Assembly: GCA_031254385.1 (NCBI GenBank)
Contig: JAIRUO010000177.1
Location: 1 to 14,125, forward strand
Direction: 5' to 3'
Source of the DNA: Treponema sp.
GTDB taxonomy: Bacteria > Spirochaetota > Spirochaetia > Treponematales > Breznakiellaceae
DNA length: 14,125 nt
Made by a program: the position numbers and the translations under genes
The notes under the pieces: generated by a model
What the model saw: only the letters and a program-made list of their open reading frames with translations
Told to the model about the DNA's origin: nothing
Database searches by the model: none
Shown here: piece after piece, positions 6,567-13,509 of the stretch
Position numbering within the stretch: the first letter of the stretch is position 1
Layout: every line of letters starts with the position of its first letter

Positions 6567-7513
6567 AGGAATCAAAGGGTTCTCGAATAGTAACAGTCAT
6601 TACATTTATCGCAATAGTTATTGTCGGATTTTTTTTGTATCGTGAAGTAACTGGTGGCGCAGGAACAAGTACCGCGCAAGGTGCCTTAGACGGAAGGCCG
6701 GGCAGACAGGTTGCCGTTGCGCGTAACCCAACTTCCGTTAGGGTTACTCCGGTGGTGCTTGGAACAATCGAAAACAGCATTATCATTAATGGAGATGTTT
6801 TGACATCAACCCAGGTTTCTATATATCCCGCCGTTGCAGGTATAATTACAGAAACCAGATTCAGTGTAGGGGACAGGGTAAGCCAGGGTGCCGTGATGGC
6901 TATGGTAGACCCTTCAAGGCCAGGAGAGGCTTTTTCCCAGAGTGCTGTAACTTCAACCATCAGCGGAACTGTAATCCATGCGCCAGTTAATACTGGCGAT
7001 ACGGTTTCAGCTAACACTATCATCTATTTGGTTGGCGATCTTTCCAGCCTGATTGTCGAAACCTTTGTGCCAGAACGTTTTTCCAATTTCGTGCAACGCG
7101 GGCTCGCGGCTCAGGTTTTTCTGGAGGCCCTGCCTGGAGAGACTTTTCAGGCAGTAGTAAATGAAATTAGCCCGGTGCTAGACCCGGTAAGCCGCAGCCT
7201 CAGAATAAGGCTCCGTTTTTCCGGGCCTGCGGACAGCCGTATTAAGGCCGGGATGTTTGCCACGGTAAGACTGGTTACCAATGTCAGGCGGGATGTGCCC
7301 ATAATACCCAGAGCCGCGATGATAGACAGCTATGGTTCGTGGATAGTCTTTGTGGTTGATGAACAGAATATAGCCCAGTGCCGCGAAATACATCTTGGCC
7401 TGGAGAACGAGGAATTTGTAGAAGTGATAGACGGATTAAGCCCGAGCGACAGGGTGGTCAGCGCCGGACAGCACTTCCTTACCCACGGCGAACTGGTACG
7501 CATTGTGGAATAG
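6563..7513 (+). CDS. RND efflux periplasmic adaptor (MFP), hairpin-less
   Basis: Membrane fusion protein linking the RND pump to the TolC-like channel, 316 residues. It starts at GTG 6563, overlapping the tolC-like stop (GTGA), with an AAGGAGAGGAG ribosome site. An N-terminal membrane anchor (residues 9-26) replaces the usual lipidation. Then come the split biotinyl-lipoyl domain (first half SIYPAVAGIITETRFSVGDRVSQGAVMAMV, 86-115, spanning two strands; second half SGTVIHAPVNTGDTV, 134-148), the beta-barrel domain (about 160-245, with SPVLDPVSRSLRIR and AGMFATVRL) and the membrane-proximal domain (to 316). Only about 15 residues join the two lipoyl halves, so the alpha-helical hairpin of AcrA is missing; the Borrelia adaptor BesA is known to lack it too. 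The RND gene follows 36 bases downstream. Confidence 0.92.
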   Translation: MKESKGSRIVTVITFIAIVIVGFFLYREVTGGAGTSTAQGALDGRPGRQVAVARNPTSVRVTPVVLGTIENSIIINGDVLTSTQVSIYPAVAGIITETRFSVGDRVSQGAVMAMVDPSRPGEAFSQSAVTSTISGTVIHAPVNTGDTVSANTIIYLVGDLSSLIVETFVPERFSNFVQRGLAAQVFLEALPGETFQAVVNEISPVLDPVSRSLRIRLRFSGPADSRIKAGMFATVRLVTNVRRDVPIIPRAAMIDSYGSWIVFVVDEQNIAQCREIHLGLENEEFVEVIDGLSPSDRVVSAGQHFLTHGELVRIVE

Positions 7514-7549
7514 CATTGTTCAAAATTCTGGAAAGATCAGGAGAGCGGT

Positions 7550-10500
7550 TTGAATATTGCAGGGTTTTCGGTAAACAGGTCAGTTACAGTAATTGTTATT
7601 TATGTCTTGATAATGGGAATTGCCGCTACCATAATTCCAAATCTGGGAGTCGATCTTTATCCCTCAACAACAATGCCTGTGCTTACTGTTTTTACCAGTT
7701 GCCCCGGTGCGAGCCCTGTCGATGTTGAACAGAATGTAACCATGCCCCTGGAACGGGCCCTTGCCTCTATCCAAGGTCTTGTAAATATGACGTCCATTTC
7801 ATCCTTTCAAAATAGCAGTATCACTCTGCAATTCAATTATGGTACCAATATGGACAAGGCCATGACTGACGCGCAGACTCTGGTAAGCCGTCTTGGTAAT
7901 TCTTTGCACAGCGACGCAGGGTCTCCTACAGTGCAGCGTGTTGATATGTCCTCCACGCCTTTAATAAGCCTGATAATCCGGGGCAATTATCCGCCGGATC
8001 AGCTTCGGCTTTTTGCTGAAAATGAGATTCAGTCCAGCATCGAAAAGATAGCAGGAGTGGCTGCCGTGGAAGTTACAGGCGGGACTACCCAGCTAATACA
8101 GGTAGCTGTATCCCTGAATCGGCTGGCGGCATTTGACCTGACCCTCTCTGATGTAACCAATTCCCTTCAGGAAGTGCTGGACAGCCTGGATCAGATTAAA
8201 CGCCTGGTAGTCAAAACGGTGAATATAAACGGCGCTGCGGGCCAGCCAAACCGTTTCCAGGTAATCCGCCTTGAAGATATTGCCGATGTCAGCATAGCGC
8301 ATAATGATAACGCGGAAAGGGTTTATGTAAACGGCGAAACTGGCATTTACATTCAGGTAAGCAGTAAGGGCGGCAGCAATCAGGTTCAGGTTTCAAATAA
8401 CGTGAGGGATGCGCTGGAAGAAATAAACAACAGTCTGCCCCAGGGAATTACGCTGGAGCTTCTTTCAGATAACACCACCATGACTAGGTCAACCTTAAGC
8501 CAGGTTTATACCTATGCCATCCAAGGCGCAATTCTTGTCATGGTGCTTTTGTTCCTCTTCCTTAGAAATATAAAGGGAACCCTGATTACTGGTTTGGCCA
8601 TACCAATTTCCATATTGCTCACCCTTATGTTCATGTCAATTTTTGGCTTTACATTAAATCTTCTTACCATGACTGGCTTGATCATAGCCATGGGGATGAC
8701 TATCAACGGATCTATAGTAGTACTCGAAAACATTCACAGTTATAGGGAGCGCGGGGTAAAATCCAGGATAGCGGCTGTTCTGGGCAGCCGCGAAATGCTC
8801 AGGGCAATAATTACATCTTGTGCCTCTACCCTCTGTGTTTTTATTCTCATGATTATTTATAAAAACGATCTTGGGTACCTGGGCCTGATGTTTGGTAACC
8901 TCATCTTTACCGTGGTTATCGCGCTCGTAATTTCACTGATAGTCGCAATTACCCTGGTGCCTTGCCTTTGCGGTTCCGTTTTCCCCATCAATACCAGAAA
9001 ACAGAAGCCGTTAAAAATATGGGTCTTGCGCTATTTTGATGACACCATGGAAGCGATATTCCGAGGCCTTGAAAACGGGTACAAAAAAACCCTGAATTAC
9101 TGTCTTTCGCACCGCTTTATTATCATACTTTTTGTGATGATCCTTATGGCCTTGACCGTTACGCAGTTTACCAAGATGAATATGAACCTTTACAGCCGCA
9201 GCTTTACAGATGACAATATCAATATCAATGTATCCTTACCACAGGGAACAGTTATTGATGAAACCGAAGCGCTGCTCTTTAAGCTCGAAGAGATCGCCAA
9301 AGAAGAGGTTAAAGGTTATCAGAATATTATTCTGACATCTTGGCCTACCGGAACTATGCAAGGAAACATACAGATAACGCTTCCCGAATCCGCAATGCAG
9401 ATTGATACTCCTGCCGACATAATCGCCAAACTAACTCCTTACCTTTATTTATTCCCCGATGCTATTATTAGTTTTAGTGCCAATCGCGGCATTGGAACAA
9501 GTTCAGCGGTAGAACTTGCCATCAGCTCCAAAAATTACAATTCTATTATGGAAACCGCCAATGAAATTGTCTCCATCATCAAGCGCTACCTTCCCGAAAT
9601 TGAAGACCCTGTTATCAATATTGACGAAGGAGCTCCCCAGCTTGAGATAAACCTTGACCGGGACAGGGCCGCCGCTCTGGGCATACCGCTTTCAACTATC
9701 GCGTCAGAAATCAGGACAGCCGTGGACGGCACGACTGCGACAACCGTCACTATAGGTGGCCGACTGATGAATGTGAATGTCGGGCTCAGGGATGCCGACA
9801 GAATAGGTATGCTAAATCTGGACGCCCTCTTTGTGATGAGCCAGAACGGCAGCCGCATTCCCCTTGCCAGTGTCGCATCTGTTGTGGAAGGCCGCTCTTC
9901 ATCTCCCATACGCCGGGAAAACCAGGAACGGGTTGTGCGCATAACTGGCCAGCTTGCCCCTGGCATTGCCGCGACAGAAATGCAGCGCATACTGAAAGAT
10001 ACGGTAAAAGAACATCTGGTAATGCGCGAGGACCTTACAGTCCGGTATTTGGGCGAAGCACAGGAAATCGCCAGCTATTACAGCATATTCCTGCTTATCA
10101 TTGCTGCGGCAATAATCCTGGTATTCGGCATTATAGCAAGTCAGTTCGAGTCATTTGTGGATCCCCTGATAATCATATTCTCCGTGCCTCTGCTCCTTAT
10201 AGGCGTTGTGTGGCTTTACAAAATTACCGGCCAGACCATGACCATAACCTCTGCAGTAGGCATTGTCGCATTGGTCGGGGTGGTAACAAATAACGGCATT
10301 ATACTGGTGGATTATACGAAAACCCTGCGGGCCAGGGGTTATAAAGTCAGGGAAGCCTGCCTGGAAGCTGGCCGTACTAGGCTACGGCCTATATTGATGA
10401 CGAGCCTTTGCGCCATTCTGTCCCTGGTACCCATCGCCTTCTTTCCAGGCATGGGAACAGATAACATACGTCCCATTGCCCAAACCTTTATAGGCGGCCT

Positions 10501-10600
10501 TGCGGTAAGCTCATTTATGACGCTTTTCCTTATACCTGTGCTGTACTCGCTATTCAACAACTGGCGTGACAGAGAAAAAACAGGCATTACCCGACACTGA
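7550..10600 (+). CDS. RND (AcrB/MMPL-type) inner-membrane efflux transporter
   Basis: Inner-membrane pump of the tripartite system, 1016 residues against about 1050 for AcrB. It starts at TTG 7550 with AGGAG (7539-7543) six bases upstream. The layout is the duplicated RND fold: TM1 (about 9-30), porter domain with GASPVDVEQNVTMPLERAL, TM2-TM6 (about 320-470), TM7 (about 525-545), a second porter domain, and TM8-TM12 (about 843-1005). The family's TM4 aspartate pair (D407/D408 in AcrB) is replaced by N386-G387 in GMTINGSIVVLENI, and the TM10 lysine (K940) by N914 in GVVTNNGIILVDYT; the latter is common in relatives but the former is not. The pump may use other protonatable groups or another coupling. 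The substrate cannot be deduced. Confidence 0.94.
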   Translation: MNIAGFSVNRSVTVIVIYVLIMGIAATIIPNLGVDLYPSTTMPVLTVFTSCPGASPVDVEQNVTMPLERALASIQGLVNMTSISSFQNSSITLQFNYGTNMDKAMTDAQTLVSRLGNSLHSDAGSPTVQRVDMSSTPLISLIIRGNYPPDQLRLFAENEIQSSIEKIAGVAAVEVTGGTTQLIQVAVSLNRLAAFDLTLSDVTNSLQEVLDSLDQIKRLVVKTVNINGAAGQPNRFQVIRLEDIADVSIAHNDNAERVYVNGETGIYIQVSSKGGSNQVQVSNNVRDALEEINNSLPQGITLELLSDNTTMTRSTLSQVYTYAIQGAILVMVLLFLFLRNIKGTLITGLAIPISILLTLMFMSIFGFTLNLLTMTGLIIAMGMTINGSIVVLENIHSYRERGVKSRIAAVLGSREMLRAIITSCASTLCVFILMIIYKNDLGYLGLMFGNLIFTVVIALVISLIVAITLVPCLCGSVFPINTRKQKPLKIWVLRYFDDTMEAIFRGLENGYKKTLNYCLSHRFIIILFVMILMALTVTQFTKMNMNLYSRSFTDDNININVSLPQGTVIDETEALLFKLEEIAKEEVKGYQNIILTSWPTGTMQGNIQITLPESAMQIDTPADIIAKLTPYLYLFPDAIISFSANRGIGTSSAVELAISSKNYNSIMETANEIVSIIKRYLPEIEDPVINIDEGAPQLEINLDRDRAAALGIPLSTIASEIRTAVDGTTATTVTIGGRLMNVNVGLRDADRIGMLNLDALFVMSQNGSRIPLASVASVVEGRSSSPIRRENQERVVRITGQLAPGIAATEMQRILKDTVKEHLVMREDLTVRYLGEAQEIASYYSIFLLIIAAAIILVFGIIASQFESFVDPLIIIFSVPLLLIGVVWLYKITGQTMTITSAVGIVALVGVVTNNGIILVDYTKTLRARGYKVREACLEAGRTRLRPILMTSLCAILSLVPIAFFPGMGTDNIRPIAQTFIGGLAVSSFMTLFLIPVLYSLFNNWRDREKTGITRH

Positions 10601-10628
10601 TATTGAGCTTTCTTCTGTCTAATAAATA

Positions 10629-11360
10629 CTATAGCAGATACCGGTCTTTCTCGTCCTCTCCACTGGGGAACATAAAAAGGTCGGGCAGCTTAAAGCTTTT
10701 TTCCAGGGTAAAAGAAAGAGTGGTAAGGAGACCGCTGATTACAGGTATCCTGAATACGCGGTTCAGGGGTTCGTATCCCTCTGCTTTTGCGCGTATTGTA
10801 TACTCAAAGAGGGTCTCTACGTCGGTTTTCTCCGCGGGAATAGGAACCGGCCAGAAACTAAAGGTCCCTTCCGTCTGAGATACCAAATGAAGCGGATTCT
10901 GCCAGTTGGCATCTTTCATGACCGCCAGGGCGCCATTATAAAAGAGTTCAACGTTAATTCCGGAAATAGGAGAAAAATTGACGCCGTCAAAGATACGTCC
11001 GGTAATGGCTGGTATAAAATAGGCAGGTTTATGCTTGAAAGAGATTTCCTGTTCCGGAGATTGGGTATGCCCAAAATTAGGCCGCTGATTATGATGCACC
11101 CTCATTATTCCTTCATGAATCAGTGAGGCAATTTCCGCTGAGAATTGCGGGCTTTCTATTGTTTCCTGATGAATCCTGGCGGCACCGCGGTTTGAGACAA
11201 TGTAGTAAGGAGTAGTCCGGTTAAGGACATAGCAGGCCGTATCCATGCGGCACTGATGGCAGGTACAGATCTTTTCAGCATTCCCTTTTGACTCTATAGA
11301 TTCATAAATTTCGTCCACCCTGGGAATTACTATATCTTCAATCGTATTATGGAGTTCCAT
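10629..11360 (-). CDS. ComFB-family protein with carboxypeptidase-regulatory-like domain
   Basis: A 243-residue protein from ATG 11360, preceded by AAAGGG at suitable spacing; a GTG five codons upstream is less likely. Residues 1-95 match the late-competence ComFB family: MELHNTIEDIVIPRVDEIYE, then C32, C34, C37 and C43 in CTCHQCRMDTACYVLN, and TTPYYIVSNRGAAR. The cysteines are placed like a metal site. ComFB-type proteins have been reported in cyanobacteria as cyclic dinucleotide receptors. Residues 115-220 (ITGRIFDGVNFSPISGINVELF, in two parts, then EGTFSFWPVP and YTIRAKAEGYEPLNRVF) look like a carboxypeptidase regulatory-like beta-sandwich, an unusual partner. No signal peptide is present. 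It follows the HD gene by 23 bases and is probably co-transcribed with it. Confidence 0.82.
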   Translation of the reverse strand: MELHNTIEDIVIPRVDEIYESIESKGNAEKICTCHQCRMDTACYVLNRTTPYYIVSNRGAARIHQETIESPQFSAEIASLIHEGIMRVHHNQRPNFGHTQSPEQEISFKHKPAYFIPAITGRIFDGVNFSPISGINVELFYNGALAVMKDANWQNPLHLVSQTEGTFSFWPVPIPAEKTDVETLFEYTIRAKAEGYEPLNRVFRIPVISGLLTTLSFTLEKSFKLPDLFMFPSGEDEKDRYLL

Positions 11361-11383
11361 GATTATCCCTTTCACCCTTTATC

Positions 11384-12649
11384 TTATAATTGTAACCATT
11401 TTTGCGTAATTTGCAATATCTTTTTGCTTAATGATGATAAATTCTTCTGATCTGGGACAAGACCGGGTTCAACAAAGATGCGGATTTTTTGCAGGGAATT
11501 CTTTAGGGCCCTTACCATTTCGTCCTTAAATGCGCTGGAACTGTCGGAAAAACTACACTCTTCATCAACTATATAGAGGTCTGATTCAAAGGAAACAGGC
11601 TCAGGAACGTCAATTATTAGCTTTTCCGCCGAGATTTTCTCCAGGAGGCCAGAAAGGGCTTCTGCCAGGTCTTTTTCAAGATTTAACCGATTTTTTATGT
11701 CCAATGCGGTATTATTGAGTTTTTCATCAAAAGGAAACTCCGCTGCCGTAACATAAAACTGCCCATTCCGTACCGATTGCACTATGGCAGGCTTTTTACT
11801 CTCTATAAGGGAAAAAAACCCCTCATCATCCAGGTTATAGAGCTCCTCCTGGGCAAGCATTTCGTCTTCCAGAGCACTTAAGATGGCTTTTTTAATCATT
11901 GCGGTGGCTGAACGTACCTGTTTGTGCCAGTAAACGGTTCTATACATCAGATATTTTGAAAAAAGCATGGATTCTACGCTTGGAATCCCCTTTTCATATA
12001 TGTCTGTTCCCCTTTCAGGATGGGGACAGAGGCAGGAAAGGACAAAATCCACATCCTGTACGCCGTAAGAGATACCGCAGCAGCGGGCATCCCTGTTCAG
12101 GTAATCCAGCTTGTCCGGATCCAGGGTTCCCGAAAGTAGACGCTGGTAGAAAGCAAGTTCATTTTTTTCTGTGGTCTTCATATCGATTATGGCAGCAGTA
12201 AAAGCCGGATCCCCGCCTGCTTTTGCAACAAGGCTCATGATTGGTTCAGAACGTATGATTTTTCCTGTCAGAGCTTCATGGGACTCCAGGGGCAGTTCTT
12301 TTAGCGAATGGGTATAGGGAAAATGCCCCAGGTCGTGCAGTAAGGCCGCGCATAGAAACGAATAAACCCCTTCCTGGGTCAGCCATTTGTCCGCCCCTAG
12401 CTTAACCAGGCAGATCAGAAGCCTTCTTGCCAGATTATACACGCCGATTGAATGGCTTGCCCTTGTATGGGTTGCGCCGGGATAAACGTAAAAGGCTGGC
12501 CCCAACTGCACGATCCTGTGGAGGCGCATAAAAGGTGCAGATTTTGTCAAAGCCGCCATGCCGGGAGTCAGGTAAATATGCCCCCATAAAATATCCCGTA
12601 TGGGCTCTGTATACCCTGTTTCCAGGCAGGAGAGTATGCTTTGCTTCAC
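11384..12649 (-). CDS. HD-domain phosphohydrolase (dNTPase/SAMHD1-like)
   Basis: A 421-residue cytoplasmic protein of the COG1078-type HD phosphohydrolases, related to dGTPases and SAMHD1. The metal-binding motif is complete: H66 in THTRASHSIGVYNLARRLL, H105-D106 in AALLHDLGHFPYTHS (H109 also conserved), and D177/D179 in GTLDPDKLDYLNRDARCCGI. Conserved flanks such as MRLHRIVQLGPAFYVYPGA support the assignment. The likely activity is hydrolysis of nucleotide triphosphates or related phosphoesters; the substrate is not visible. The C-terminal third (from about 290) is less conserved and helical. It starts with GTG (12649-12647), with no Shine-Dalgarno but a TACAAT box six bases upstream, again suggesting a leaderless message. 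It is the first gene of a two-gene unit with the ComFB-family gene. Confidence 0.9.
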   Translation of the reverse strand: MKQSILSCLETGYTEPIRDILWGHIYLTPGMAALTKSAPFMRLHRIVQLGPAFYVYPGATHTRASHSIGVYNLARRLLICLVKLGADKWLTQEGVYSFLCAALLHDLGHFPYTHSLKELPLESHEALTGKIIRSEPIMSLVAKAGGDPAFTAAIIDMKTTEKNELAFYQRLLSGTLDPDKLDYLNRDARCCGISYGVQDVDFVLSCLCPHPERGTDIYEKGIPSVESMLFSKYLMYRTVYWHKQVRSATAMIKKAILSALEDEMLAQEELYNLDDEGFFSLIESKKPAIVQSVRNGQFYVTAAEFPFDEKLNNTALDIKNRLNLEKDLAEALSGLLEKISAEKLIIDVPEPVSFESDLYIVDEECSFSDSSSAFKDEMVRALKNSLQKIRIFVEPGLVPDQKNLSSLSKKILQITQKWLQL

Positions 12650-12655
12650 TGTTTT

Positions 12656-12661
12656 ATTGTA
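12656..12661 (-). promoter_or_regulatory. possible -10 box of the HD/ComFB unit
   Basis: TACAAT on the minus strand (five of six to consensus), six bases before the GTG of the HD gene. No convincing -35 is seen 16-18 bases further upstream, where the heptamer repeats lie. Confidence 0.35.
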
Positions 12662-12672
12662 TCTGAATCATT

Positions 12673-12700
12673 GGGAAGTGGGGAGTGGGGAGTGGGTACC
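12673..12700. repeat. period-7 tandem repeat (GGGGAGT)
   Basis: Four consecutive 7-base units: GGGAAGT, GGGGAGT, GGGGAGT, GGGTACC (two perfect, two degenerate). It sits between the divergent HD and hemolysin III genes. A related sequence in the opposite orientation is found at 13655-13677. Confidence 0.7.
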
Positions 12701-12763
12701 ACGCGCTACGTTACTTTGTGTCGCTGATTGCAACTATGTTAAGAAAAATGTGTCAGAAATTAT

Positions 12764-13426
12764 ATGCAAAGTAAATTAGTATCAAAAGACTTCCAGTATT
12801 CGATAGGAGAGGAAATCGCCAATTCAATCCTTCATGGAATCGGCGCAATGCTGGCCGTAGCTGGCTTGGTTCTGCTCACCCTTAAAGGTGCAGGTTATCT
12901 ATCAGACAGCGGTGGTAACAGTCTGATGGTGTTTTCGTATATTGTCTTTACCGTTGGAATGATTTTAACGTTTCTCGCCTCCACATTGTACCATGCAATT
13001 CAGCAGGTAGATGCAAAACGTATCTTCCGCATCCTTGATCACGGCGCGGTTTACCTGCTTATCGCGGGAACCTACACCCCGATAAGCCTCCTTGCCTTGG
13101 GTGGGGCAGCGGGATGGGTTTTGTTCGGCATAGAATGGGGCCTCGCGGTTACCGGGATTACCTTATATTCGATGAATGTTAAGTTCATCAAGAAAATAGA
13201 AATCGGCCTTTATGCTATTATGGGCTGGGCCGTTGCTGTGTATGCTCCTCGCCTTGCTTCCTCCATCTCCACCTTAAGTTTGGTACTGATTTTTGCCGGC
13301 GGTCTTGCTTATACACTGGGCATTTTCTGGTACGCGAGGAAGAAACACCGGGGCTCCCATGCCATCTGGCATATTTTTGTCCTGCTCGGCGCAATTGGGC
13401 ACTGGCTTGCAATCTGGTTTATGTAA
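12764..13426 (+). CDS. hemolysin III / TrhA family (PAQR-type) membrane protein
   Basis: A 220-residue integral membrane protein of the hemolysin III (YqfA/TrhA, COG1272) family, full length, with seven predicted membrane segments. The PAQR superfamily residues expected to form a membrane metal site are present: S73 and H77 in STLYH, D92-H93 in ILDHGAVYLLIAGTYTP, and H199/H203 in HAIWH; H24 in ANSILHGIG is also typical. Despite the name, the family is not a proven toxin here. Members are linked to membrane-lipid homeostasis (bacteria) or hydrolase-type receptor activity (PAQR), and the reaction is uncertain. The ATG at 12764 has no clear Shine-Dalgarno and no strong promoter is seen. It stands alone between two sets of heptamer repeats. 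Confidence 0.92.
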   Translation: MQSKLVSKDFQYSIGEEIANSILHGIGAMLAVAGLVLLTLKGAGYLSDSGGNSLMVFSYIVFTVGMILTFLASTLYHAIQQVDAKRIFRILDHGAVYLLIAGTYTPISLLALGGAAGWVLFGIEWGLAVTGITLYSMNVKFIKKIEIGLYAIMGWAVAVYAPRLASSISTLSLVLIFAGGLAYTLGIFWYARKKHRGSHAIWHIFVLLGAIGHWLAIWFM

Positions 13427-13497
13427 ACCCTTTAAATGAGCAATTAGTAGAGAGAAATGAGCAAAGTAAGGCCCTTCATTTTTCACCTCTTATATAG

Positions 13498-13503
13498 TAT
13501 AAT
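13498..13503 (+). promoter_or_regulatory. -10 box TATAAT of the terminal gene
   Basis: A perfect TATAAT six bases before ATG 13510, with a weak TTCATT at -35 (13475-13480, 17-base spacer). Transcription would start at or next to the ATG. Confidence 0.45.
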
Positions 13504-13509
13504 AATGTT

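Noticed and set aside
10603..11126. Plus-strand open frames opposite the ComFB-family gene
   Set aside because: No family match and atypical composition; the minus-strand protein has recognisable ComFB cysteine motifs across the same DNA.
11361..11375. GTG at 11375 as start of the ComFB-family gene
   Set aside because: The purine-rich AAAGGG lies between this GTG and ATG 11360 and fits as ribosome site for the ATG.
12673..12700. CRISPR-like repeats
   Set aside because: The units are seven bases long and contiguous without spacers; no cas genes are present in the window.
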